This document shows positions 1 to 7,590 of a stretch of DNA of 64,000 bases, piece by piece. Every line of letters begins with the position of its first letter. The first letter of the stretch is position 1. Location: contig JAKFWK010000006.1 in NCBI GenBank assembly GCA_021732045.1, forward strand, positions 1 through 64,000. The letters are read 5' to 3'. Both the position numbers and the translations under genes were made by a program. A model generated the notes under the pieces. That model ran no database searches. It had not been told where the DNA came from and was given only the letters and a program-made list of their open reading frames with translations. Source of the stretch: Sulfurimonas sp. Lineage in GTDB: Bacteria; Campylobacterota; Campylobacteria; Campylobacterales; Sulfurimonadaceae.

Positions 1-199
1 CTAAGTAAACTTGTTACGAATAAAAAACTTAACAACTTTTGAAAAAGTTATTAGTCGTTCGTTCTATTTACTTGCTTAGTTTTCAATGATCTCAAACGAA
101 GTTATTTCGGCTCTTCTAGAGCGTTACACCTAAACTTTAGGTCGCTTTGTTTGTGGATGGGAATTATAGGTAAGAGTTGCTTAGAGAGGGCTTAATTGG
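1..199 (-). promoter_or_regulatory. possible stable-RNA (rRNA operon) leader, no gene
   Basis: No coding region is visible in the first 219 bases. Read on the minus strand there is a TATAAT box (positions 163-168), then a perfect ACCTAAA/TTTAGGT dyad (128-142), a GCTCT/AGAGC stem-loop (110-122), and then TGAAAACTAAGCAAGTAAA (67-85), which resembles the boxA-like antitermination segment found before bacterial rRNA genes. The order promoter, boxB-like hairpin, boxA-like segment suggests that an rRNA operon starts to the left of the window. This is inference; no mature rRNA sequence lies inside the window. Confidence 0.35.
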
Positions 200-219
200 T
201 GGATAAATTTAGAAAAAGT

Positions 220-843
220 CTAAAGACAATCTGTTCCAGCATTATTCAATATACAAGCATATCCTGTTTCTGGGTGCACTCTTATTTTTGCTGTCCCCTC
301 TGGACTTGTTAACGTTATGTCGCAATTTGACAGCAACAAGTATGTATAGATATTTGAGGTAGGTGGGTTTGCGCTGGTAATATAAAAATATGGTCGTCCT
401 ATAACATCAAAAGATAATTCTTTTCCCGTACCATTTCCACTACAACTTGGTGAAAAAGCAACACTAGAAATAGAGAATGTTTTTTTAAGATCTGTAATGT
501 TGCTATTTCCATCCAAAGTAGAACCAGTCATAGAATCTACTGCAGCTTCTCTGTTTATAACATCACAATTTCCATTATGATCCCTGTCTGAATATATTTG
601 ATAGTACACATTTGCTGCAGACTTAAACTCAATTTGCCAATTTTCTCGAAACCACAACGGATTACCTGCATTAAATCTATCGTCTACCATAGCCAAATGC
701 TGTGTGTATCTTATATGAGAAAGAACCTGAAGTGCCGCTTCGTTGAGTTTATTTGAACCTGTTCTTGGAATTACAACAGCAGCTATTATGCCGATGACTA
801 TTATGACAAAAATTAGCTCTAACATCGTGAATGCTTTTTTCAT
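220..843 (-). CDS. type IV pilin / type II pseudopilin-like protein
   Basis: The protein begins MKKAFTMLELIFVIIVIGII, a class III prepilin signal: a very short basic leader, a TMLEL cleavage region with the conserved glutamate at +5, and a long hydrophobic helix. I place the start at the second methionine (843), because prepilin leaders are short and the five extra upstream residues do not fit. The remaining roughly 180 residues would be an extracytoplasmic domain with several cysteines (NCD, SCSG, SNCD, ACIL, TDCL) that could form disulfides. It would be processed by a prepilin peptidase. No other pilus genes are adjacent, so it is an isolated pilin-like gene downstream of aclA, separated from it by a hairpin. 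Specific role unknown. Confidence 0.8.
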   Translation of the reverse strand: MKKAFTMLELIFVIIVIGIIAAVVIPRTGSNKLNEAALQVLSHIRYTQHLAMVDDRFNAGNPLWFRENWQIEFKSAANVYYQIYSDRDHNGNCDVINREAAVDSMTGSTLDGNSNITDLKKTFSISSVAFSPSCSGNGTGKELSFDVIGRPYFYITSANPPTSNIYTYLLLSNCDITLTSPEGTAKIRVHPETGYACILNNAGTDCL

Positions 844-864
844 ATGTAATCCAGTCAACTATAT

Positions 865-882
865 TTGATATAAGTATATCAA
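865..882. promoter_or_regulatory. dyad upstream of the pilin-like gene
   Basis: TTGATATA and TATATCAA face each other across a two-base centre, 22 bases before the start codon of the pilin-like gene. It could be an operator or a structured leader; AT-rich chance symmetry is possible. Confidence 0.3.
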
Positions 883-934
883 AAAAGGTAATAAAGTAGA
901 GGGGTTTTAACTGAAATAATTTTATGGAATGAGC

Positions 935-972
935 AGTTAAACTTCAAGAAACTCAGTTCTTAAAGTTTAACT
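935..972 (-). terminator. hairpin after aclBA
   Basis: A 10-base stem AGTTAAACTT/AAGTTTAACT is continued, after one mismatch, by AAGAA/TTCTT. It lies 15 bases past the aclA stop, so it probably ends the aclBA transcript, although no strong U-run follows on the minus strand. Confidence 0.55.
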
Positions 973-986
973 TTCGAGTAGTGTTT

Positions 987-2801
987 TTAAATTTTCTCTG
1001 CCATTGGAACATCATACAAGATATCATCCATTGGGTGTCTATACATTGGCATTGCAAGGCGTTTCTCATCTAAGATATGGCCAACAAACCCGATACTTCT
1101 TCCAACAATAAAGAATGAGTTTAGAGTACCTGAGTCAATAAACTCATTAATCTCTTCTTCACTATATCCTAATGCTCTCCACATATCTACCATTAAAATA
1201 CCAATAGTTCCATCAACATTAAGAATTAGATTCTCTTTTTTTGATGTTGTTAACTGTTCAACTGTTAGTGCATAATCAAGTAGTGAAGTTGATGGGAAAT
1301 ATTCGCGTGCGAATTTTTTAAGACCTTCTACTCTTAAATCTGGATTCTTAAGTGATTTGATTCTATGACCAATACCTGGGATTGGAACACCCTCTTTTTT
1401 CATATGATTTAAAAACTCTGCTGGAGAGAGTTTGTTGTCATCTGCATATTTGAAATACTTAGCAGCGCCGTCAATTGCTCCACCAAATCTTGGTCCAATT
1501 GTAAGAAGTCCTGTTACAAGTGCTTCAACAACTGATTTTCCAGCTCTTGCTGTAACTTTTGAGTTATGTGCACCTGAAACTGCTGGACCATGATCTGCTA
1601 CAGTTTTAATAACTGTCTCAATAAACTGAGTTGCCCATTGTGGATACTGTTTTTTAAACCATAAAAGCGATATAACATCACCGATTCCTTTGCCAGTATC
1701 TGGGGTTGCAAGTGAAGAGATTGGGAAGCCGGCATAAGTTGCTTCGTCACCTCTGTCATCAGAAATAGTACAGATAAACTCTTTACTTCTTCTAACTTTA
1801 GGGCATACATTCATTGCAGGCTCTTTTATATCTTTAACAATACCCTCAGCATGAAGTGCATGATAAACAGCACTGATAATTTCCGGTAAATCGTTAAATG
1901 ATGTAGGTACATGAATACCAACCTCTTTCATCGCTCTATTTTTTGCTTCAGCTGTTTCCATGTCGCCATTTGCAGATGCGCCAGCGTGACCAAACTGAAC
2001 ACCACTATCATAATACTTAGCGATTGTACCGATACACCAAGCAATAATTGGCTTTTTGATTTGACCTGATTTTACAGCTTCTATAACTTTGTACTCTTCA
2101 GTACCGCCAACTTCACCTAAAAGTAACATATATTTAACTTCTGGATTAGCTTCCATTCTTAGTAAATTATCAATAAATACAGATCCTACAAATCTATCTC
2201 CACCGATAGCAACACCCTCGGCGATACCATCAGCATTGATTGCAATGATGTTTGAGAGTTCGTTGAATAGTCCACCTGAACGAGTTACAAGCCCACATGA
2301 GCCGGCACGGTGAAGTTTTGAACTAATAATATTCTCAATCGTTCCACCAATATTTGCAATTTTAAATGCACCTGGAGCGATAGCACCTACTGTTGCAGGT
2401 CCGATTACTGTTACACCTTTATCTCTTGCATGTTGATTCATAGCACGAGCAAGTCTCTCAGGAATTCCCTCTGCTGTTATCATAATAGAGCTAAAACCAC
2501 CAAGGTTTAATGCTTCCATAGTTACTTCATAAGCAGTTCTAAAAGATGCAAAGTTTAGTAAAACATCAGCTTTTGGTAGTGCAGCTTTAGCTTCTGGTGT
2601 ACTTTTAAAAACAGGAATCATTATCTCGTTTGGTCCATAAAAGAACTTCTCAAATTTATTTCCGCTTGTTGGAGCAACAATTGCAGCTACTGAAGGAGTT
2701 TCTCTTTGGATTGTATAATCATAATCCAACATTCTTTGTATTGCCGTTGTGTTGTTGTTCCAAAAAATTGCTTGTGTTGTTTTAGTAAATAGTTGTGCCA
2801 T
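987..2801 (-). CDS. aclA: ATP-citrate lyase, AclA subunit
   Basis: AclA works with AclB to cleave citrate with ATP and CoA into acetyl-CoA and oxaloacetate, the key step of the reductive TCA cycle, in the cytoplasm. The 604 residues match the usual length of the two-subunit bacterial enzyme. The N-terminal half is succinyl-CoA-synthetase-alpha-like, with the phosphohistidine motif GHAGA at 271-275 (H272). The C-terminal half is citrate-synthase-like, with DHGPAVSGAHN near 403 and GIGHRIKS near 476-483 (H479). It follows aclB by 9 bases, so the two are cotranscribed. An intact pair indicates autotrophic carbon fixation. Identification is firm. Confidence 0.96.
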   Translation of the reverse strand: MAQLFTKTTQAIFWNNNTTAIQRMLDYDYTIQRETPSVAAIVAPTSGNKFEKFFYGPNEIMIPVFKSTPEAKAALPKADVLLNFASFRTAYEVTMEALNLGGFSSIMITAEGIPERLARAMNQHARDKGVTVIGPATVGAIAPGAFKIANIGGTIENIISSKLHRAGSCGLVTRSGGLFNELSNIIAINADGIAEGVAIGGDRFVGSVFIDNLLRMEANPEVKYMLLLGEVGGTEEYKVIEAVKSGQIKKPIIAWCIGTIAKYYDSGVQFGHAGASANGDMETAEAKNRAMKEVGIHVPTSFNDLPEIISAVYHALHAEGIVKDIKEPAMNVCPKVRRSKEFICTISDDRGDEATYAGFPISSLATPDTGKGIGDVISLLWFKKQYPQWATQFIETVIKTVADHGPAVSGAHNSKVTARAGKSVVEALVTGLLTIGPRFGGAIDGAAKYFKYADDNKLSPAEFLNHMKKEGVPIPGIGHRIKSLKNPDLRVEGLKKFAREYFPSTSLLDYALTVEQLTTSKKENLILNVDGTIGILMVDMWRALGYSEEEINEFIDSGTLNSFFIVGRSIGFVGHILDEKRLAMPMYRHPMDDILYDVPMAEKI

Positions 2802-2810
2802 TTTCTCCCC

Positions 2811-4145
2811 TTACTTCGCTAGTGCCATACGCACGATGTCTGTAACATGTGTTTCTGGTCCATAAACTTCAATATAAAGTCCCAATCTATCCGCAGCCTC
2901 TTTGATATCTTTAAGACCTTTTTCATAGTTTGGTCCACCACGACGAACATAGATTTTGATACCAACTTCTTTCATCTTTTCAGCATAGTTTTCAAATGCT
3001 TGAATAATTCCCGTAAAAGTTTTTGCAACATCTGTAAAGTTTGCAATAGCTCCACCAATGATTAGAACTTTATCTCTATCTTTTGCGTCTTTTGCTTTTG
3101 TCATAAGACCTAAAATAGTCTCAGCATAAAATTTTGTCTCACCAGTAGTTGGTCCACCACTATACTCGCCATAGTTTGCCAAATCTTCGATTCCAGCCAA
3201 GTCAGCGATAGTATCAGCGTAAACAACTGAAGCACCACCACCTGCAACCATAGTCCAGATTCTAGCATCTGGCTTTAAGAGTGTAAGTTTTAGTGAAGCA
3301 CCTGTCTTAGCATCAGCAGCTTCAATAGCCTCAACTTCTGGAGATTTTGCTTCCATTCCAAATGATGTAGGATATTCAACATCTCCCCAATCTTTTGCCA
3401 TCATAAAACCAGCTGTATCGTCAAGTTTTGCAACCATATCAAGAAGTTCTATTTTTTTACCCTGCATTACAAACGGGTTAATTTCAAGATATGCAAAATT
3501 CAGTTCTCTATATGCTCTAAAAAAGCCGATTGCAAACTCAGCAAATGCCTTTTTATCTTTTTCTGCAACATCTTTTGGGATATTTGCTTTGATTCTCTCG
3601 GCAATTACCTCTTCACTATCAGTTATTTTAAAAGCAACCTCCGTAACTTTATCCCAGTTTTCTTCAACTTCCATGCCGCCCTCAGCCGACATATAAAGCA
3701 TATCATCATCGCCAACACATGTAGCAGAGATATAGTACTCTTCCTCTTGGGCATGTGGAGTAAATGGCTCAACAATAAAGTGAGTTAACATATCTACTTT
3801 TGCTTCACCATGTGGAGTGTCACCCTCAAATGAAAAGTATACAGATTGTTTTGATGAAGATTTCTCATCAATCCAACTAGCAGCTTTTTCTAATGATACA
3901 TCACCAGGTTTTGTATCTCTAAAAAGAACTAAACCATTCTTGCCTCTTTTTCCAAAAAGCATATCTGGTTTAGCAACAAGTGCTTTACTCTTTATCCAAG
4001 ACTTGCTCTTGGCAGCCTCTTTTAACTCTGATCCATTTTGAACCATTATAGTTTCATAAGCATAAGTAAAATCTGGAAAGTATTTTTTCCAATGTTTTGC
4101 CAAGATTGACTTTGCGTCATACTCTCTAATCGCTTTTTGAGCCAT
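2811..4145 (-). CDS. aclB: ATP-citrate lyase, AclB subunit
   Basis: This is the succinyl-CoA-synthetase-beta-like subunit of ATP-citrate lyase (444 residues). An N-terminal ATP-grasp region is followed by the EINPF motif (near 221-225), a glycine-rich GGGASVVYADTIAD stretch (near 303) and RRGGPNYEKGL near the C-terminus, as in citryl-CoA synthetase/AclB proteins. It is the first gene of the aclBA operon. A GGGAG ribosome binding site precedes the ATG. The roughly 90 bases upstream separate it from a membrane glycosyltransferase on the same strand and would hold the promoter, but I see no convincing -10/-35 pair. Confidence 0.95.
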   Translation of the reverse strand: MAQKAIREYDAKSILAKHWKKYFPDFTYAYETIMVQNGSELKEAAKSKSWIKSKALVAKPDMLFGKRGKNGLVLFRDTKPGDVSLEKAASWIDEKSSSKQSVYFSFEGDTPHGEAKVDMLTHFIVEPFTPHAQEEEYYISATCVGDDDMLYMSAEGGMEVEENWDKVTEVAFKITDSEEVIAERIKANIPKDVAEKDKKAFAEFAIGFFRAYRELNFAYLEINPFVMQGKKIELLDMVAKLDDTAGFMMAKDWGDVEYPTSFGMEAKSPEVEAIEAADAKTGASLKLTLLKPDARIWTMVAGGGASVVYADTIADLAGIEDLANYGEYSGGPTTGETKFYAETILGLMTKAKDAKDRDKVLIIGGAIANFTDVAKTFTGIIQAFENYAEKMKEVGIKIYVRRGGPNYEKGLKDIKEAADRLGLYIEVYGPETHVTDIVRMALAK

Positions 4146-4217
4146 TGCAACTCCCTATTAATAATATTTGCGGAATACTAACATAAGGTTAATTAATTAA
4201 CTGTTCTCTACTGGTGC

Positions 4218-4235
4218 AAAGCACTCGATTGCTTT
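4218..4235. terminator. small hairpin at the end of the glycosyltransferase gene
   Basis: AAAGCA/TGCTTT with a six-base loop overlaps the stop codon of the glycosyltransferase. The T-run follows it on the plus strand only, while the neighbouring genes are on the minus strand, so termination there would be weak. Confidence 0.3.
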
Positions 4236-5427
4236 AATTTTTGTTTATCTTTGTAACATCTGCAGAATATACAACTCTATTTTTGTAACGAATCGTTACA
4301 TCACTTCTTTTTTTATTACTTAAAGAATTCTCTTCTAGTTCATACTTATTACATTTTGTTACACCGTAGAATTCTAGTCTTAAAGACATTTTTTTTGTTG
4401 CGCTAACACAATTTATATCTCTTTTTTTAAGCTCTTTTGCTAGCTCTTTTGTCACATGCATATTGTATGCGAAATGTTTTTTTGGATTATCAATAAAAAC
4501 ATATAAATATTTATTAAAAAAAACTACTGAGCTGTTTATGAAAAGAATTACTAATGCTAGAATGAATATAAATCTATAATTTTTTCTAAAAATCTTCAGA
4601 CGAACTCTATATGAGTGCTCAAAGGTCTGTGCAGCCAAAGGAAGTGCTAAAATAAGGTATGGTGCAAAAAGCTCAATATCGAGTCGCTGCCTAAACGATA
4701 ATAGAAGTGAGATAATCAATGCGGTAGATGAAATAAACCACAATACAGAAATATCTTTTGTTAAGTATTTTCTATAGAGCACATAAAAGAGATATACAAA
4801 AATTATAGGAGTAAAAATTGCTGCATACACTCCAAGCAGGTCTAGAAAATGTCCACTTGGGGAGCCATGCAGGTCAATCTTATATAGATAAATTGATATA
4901 GCAAATAGAGATAAATTATAGATAAAAAACAGTCTATTTTTTGTGAATATTGAAAAAAATATCAGAGCCAAAAAGAGATAAACAAAACCACCACTCACTA
5001 ACGAATAAACCGCCAAAAGTGGATATATGTATTTTATGTGATAATTTTCATATAAATAAACAAATAACAAGAGTCCAAAGATAACTAATCCGGCACTATT
5101 TACTATTAATGCTGAACTAATAACTCCTGGAAGTAAAATAAAAATAAGTGTTATCCAGACTCTACTGCTTGGTTTTTTTAGATATTTTTTAGTTATTTTA
5201 TAAAGAAGAGTGACACTTAACAAATGTAGAAAAATCATAGGGAGTCGTAGCGCTAAGTCGTTTTGCCCAAGAAAATATATTGAAGCTTTTACGATTGTTT
5301 GTAAAAATGAGAAATCACCAAATAGAAGAAGCGCCTCATTGTAAGATATAGAGAGCTCACTACTCTGAAAGATTAGTATAAGAGCATCTATTCCCAATAC
5401 AAAGAATAGAATGTAGCGAGCGTTCAT
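4234..5427 (-). CDS. polytopic membrane protein, probable GT39-type glycosyltransferase
   Basis: A 397-residue protein with about nine to ten hydrophobic helices and a short basic C-terminal tail. The layout (one helix, then SELSISYNEALLLFGD in the first extracytoplasmic loop, then RLPMIFLHLLSVTLLYKITKKYL) resembles the PMT/ArnT superfamily, where an acidic residue in that loop is catalytic and the donor is a lipid-linked sugar. The substrate cannot be told from the sequence. Its ATG overlaps the trpG stop by four bases, so it is translationally coupled to trpG, although no functional link is obvious. It could also be an uncharacterised membrane protein of the same fold. Confidence 0.6.
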   Translation of the reverse strand: MNARYILFFVLGIDALILIFQSSELSISYNEALLLFGDFSFLQTIVKASIYFLGQNDLALRLPMIFLHLLSVTLLYKITKKYLKKPSSRVWITLIFILLPGVISSALIVNSAGLVIFGLLLFVYLYENYHIKYIYPLLAVYSLVSGGFVYLFLALIFFSIFTKNRLFFIYNLSLFAISIYLYKIDLHGSPSGHFLDLLGVYAAIFTPIIFVYLFYVLYRKYLTKDISVLWFISSTALIISLLLSFRQRLDIELFAPYLILALPLAAQTFEHSYRVRLKIFRKNYRFIFILALVILFINSSVVFFNKYLYVFIDNPKKHFAYNMHVTKELAKELKKRDINCVSATKKMSLRLEFYGVTKCNKYELEENSLSNKKRSDVTIRYKNRVVYSADVTKINKN

Positions 5428-5993
5428 ATTTTTAAAAAGTTTCCTAATATCTCATGACCATATTCACTCATGATAGATTCTGGATGAAACTGCACACCAT
5501 AAATCTCTCTGTCTTTGATTTTTAGCGACATTATCTCATTGTCATCTTCACTGTATGAGGTTGGTTCTATCACTTCTGGTAAATTATCTTTTTTTACGAT
5601 TAGAGAGTGGTATCTTGTTGCAACAAATTCTTTAGGCAAGCCTTTAAAAATCTCGCTCTCTCCAACCCTCTGCATTTTAGATGTTTTTCCATGCATCATA
5701 TTTTTAGCACGAACAACATCGCCACCAAATACCTGAGCTATACTCTGATGACCCAAACATATACCTAAAATTGGCACTTTATCCTTAAAATGTCTTATAA
5801 CTTCAAGGGTAATTCCTGCATCATCAGGAGTAGCCGGACCAGGAGAGATAATAATCTTCTCTGGATTTAAAGCTTCAATCTCCTCTATGCCCATCTCATC
5901 ATTTCTAATTATTTTAAGATCAGCCCCAAGTTCTCTGCAGTACTGAACTATATTGTAAGTAAAACTATCATAATTATCTATCATTAATATCAT
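5424..5993 (-). CDS. trpG: anthranilate/aminodeoxychorismate synthase glutaminase subunit
   Basis: A class I glutamine amidotransferase of 189 residues, the normal length for TrpG/PabA. It hydrolyses glutamine and passes ammonia to the chorismate-converting partner. The nucleophile elbow GICLGHQ is at 77-83 (C79), and the His-Glu pair is in GVQFHPES near the C-terminus. The N-terminal MIDNYDSFTYN is diagnostic. An AAGGAG site precedes the ATG. No trpE or pabB lies nearby, so it may serve both tryptophan and folate synthesis, as a single amphibolic copy does in many bacteria; that is inference. Confidence 0.92.
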   Translation of the reverse strand: MILMIDNYDSFTYNIVQYCRELGADLKIIRNDEMGIEEIEALNPEKIIISPGPATPDDAGITLEVIRHFKDKVPILGICLGHQSIAQVFGGDVVRAKNMMHGKTSKMQRVGESEIFKGLPKEFVATRYHSLIVKKDNLPEVIEPTSYSEDDNEIMSLKIKDREIYGVQFHPESIMSEYGHEILGNFLKI

Positions 5994-6366
5994 TATATTT
6001 TAACTCCTTTTATGGGTTCTAAACTCAAACAACACATAAACTTATTTTTTGTGTCACAATCTAGGAAAAATTTATATATTTTATTTCAATTTTCAGTAAC
6101 ATTATTTATGCAAAATTAGCTCAGAAATTATACCATTCGTTTTTGCTTCATATTATTAATTGACTTCTATCTATACAAAATATGCAATAAAAGTAAAAGT
6201 ATATTTTTTATGAATAAACTATAGCTGATTGGTATTTATCAAAACTCACAATAGTTAAAAAGTATTTTATATAACTAAAATTACTTTTTTATGATAAATA
6301 TATTTTTAAGAGACAAACAGTGTAAAAGCACCTACAATTGTAATAAATCATCAAGAGGGGTATATA
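5994..6366. promoter_or_regulatory. AT-rich divergent intergenic region with promoter candidates
   Basis: No gene is visible in these 373 bases. On the minus strand an extended -10 element TGGTATAAT (6127-6135) could drive trpG. On the plus strand TACAAT (6333-6338), followed by the AGAGGGG ribosome binding site (6353-6359), could drive the cytochrome c gene. Confidence 0.45.
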
Positions 6367-6666
6367 TTGAAAAAAAATTCTGTTATTTTGTTTTTGTTAA
6401 GCACACTGCTATCCGCAAGAGAAGCTAGTAGCATCGTCTCTTCTGTATGTTCTGAGTGCCATGGCACAAAAATGCAAGAGAGTGGTTTAGGCGCAAGCCT
6501 TATTGTTGGCGCACTAGATTCGCAAACTATCTACAAGTCACTCAAAGGCTACAAGTATGACAAAAGAGATAGTCATGGCATGGGTTCAACAATGCAAGAA
6601 AAGGCATCAGAGCTAAGTGACGACGAGATTAAAGCACTCTCAGAATATATACCAACACTGCGCTAG
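6367..6666 (+). CDS. small periplasmic class I cytochrome c
   Basis: A 99-residue protein with an N-terminal signal sequence and a single CSECH heme-binding motif (C28, C31, H32); the methionine ligand is probably in HGMGSTM (residues near 60-66). The C-terminal helix (LSDDEIKALSEYI) is typical of class I cytochromes c. It would carry electrons in the periplasm. The start is a TTG seven bases after a strong AGAGGGG ribosome binding site. The gene stands alone, divergent from trpG, so its redox partner is not known. Epsilonproteobacteria carry many such small monohaem cytochromes. Confidence 0.85.
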   Translation: MKKNSVILFLLSTLLSAREASSIVSSVCSECHGTKMQESGLGASLIVGALDSQTIYKSLKGYKYDKRDSHGMGSTMQEKASELSDDEIKALSEYIPTLR

Positions 6667-6785
6667 CAATAAAGCAAACATAAAAACAAGGGACTATCTA
6701 GCTCTGTAGTAGATTAAGTATTTTAGATATAAATATTTAAAAACTCTAAAAGAGCTAGTTTAATACTTCTACTCTGCTCATTTAT

Positions 6786-7583
6786 CTAGTTTTGAATCTG
6801 CTTTTGGTTTGTTAGTTGTTGCAGATAATTTGAGATGTTTATAAGCGAAAGCGTTATCAAAAAAATCATAAGTCCAGGGAAGAAACTAACCCACCAAGCT
6901 ATCTCAATCACATCTTTTCCATCACTTAAAATTGTTCCCCAGCTCATCTGAGGAGCTACAATGCCAAGACCTAAAAAACTAAGAGCTGATTCTGAGAGTA
7001 TCGCTCCGCCGACTCCAAATGTAAATCCAACCAAAAATATAGGTGCTAAAATAGGTGTGTAATACTTAAAAAGTATCTTTATCTTGCTTATTTTTGCTAT
7101 GTTTAGTATCTTTATGAACGGTTGTGATGTGATTTTAAAACTCTCCGAACGAACCAATCTAGCCGTCGTCATCCATCCAGTTACGGAGATTATAAATATC
7201 AAAACCCAAGTTGAGGCGTTTACATAACTCACAAGAGCTAAAAGTAGAAAAAATGTTGGAAATGTTAAAAATAAATCAACCACAATAACAAAACCTTTAT
7301 CCACGCCACCTCTAAAATATCCAGCCATCGAGCCAATAATCAGACCAACAAAGGACGCTATAAAAGCACTTCCGACACCTATAATAAGTGAAATTTTGCC
7401 ACCTTCTATTAGTCTTGCAAGCATATCTCTTCCCAACCTGTCTGTGCCAAAAATGTGCTCTTGTGATGGTGGAAGCAGTATTGAACCTGCATTAAGATGA
7501 TATGCATCTGTTGTATAAAAAAATGATCCGAAAAACGATACAAAAAAGAGAAGCACTAAGACCGATATACTAAATTTTGGCAT
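6786..7583 (-). CDS. peptide/nickel-type ABC transporter permease (DppC/OppC family)
   Basis: A 265-residue inner-membrane permease. It has the family hallmarks: an N-terminal helix, then HIFGTDRLGRDMLARLIEG, then five further helices and the conserved SALSFLGLGIVAPQMSWG segment before the last helix, with a coupling EAA-like region. Such proteins pair with a DppB-type permease, two ATPases and a binding protein to import oligopeptides or nickel. None of these is present nearby. It starts seven bases after flgK, so it is probably transcribed with the flagellar operon as a passenger. Partners are presumably encoded elsewhere. Confidence 0.85.
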   Translation of the reverse strand: MPKFSISVLVLLFFVSFFGSFFYTTDAYHLNAGSILLPPSQEHIFGTDRLGRDMLARLIEGGKISLIIGVGSAFIASFVGLIIGSMAGYFRGGVDKGFVIVVDLFLTFPTFFLLLALVSYVNASTWVLIFIISVTGWMTTARLVRSESFKITSQPFIKILNIAKISKIKILFKYYTPILAPIFLVGFTFGVGGAILSESALSFLGLGIVAPQMSWGTILSDGKDVIEIAWWVSFFPGLMIFLITLSLINISNYLQQLTNQKQIQN

Positions 7584-7590
7584 ATATATT

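Noticed and set aside
4218..4235. A strong terminator for the glycosyltransferase gene
   Set aside because: The U-run is on the wrong strand for that gene, so I list the hairpin only at low confidence.
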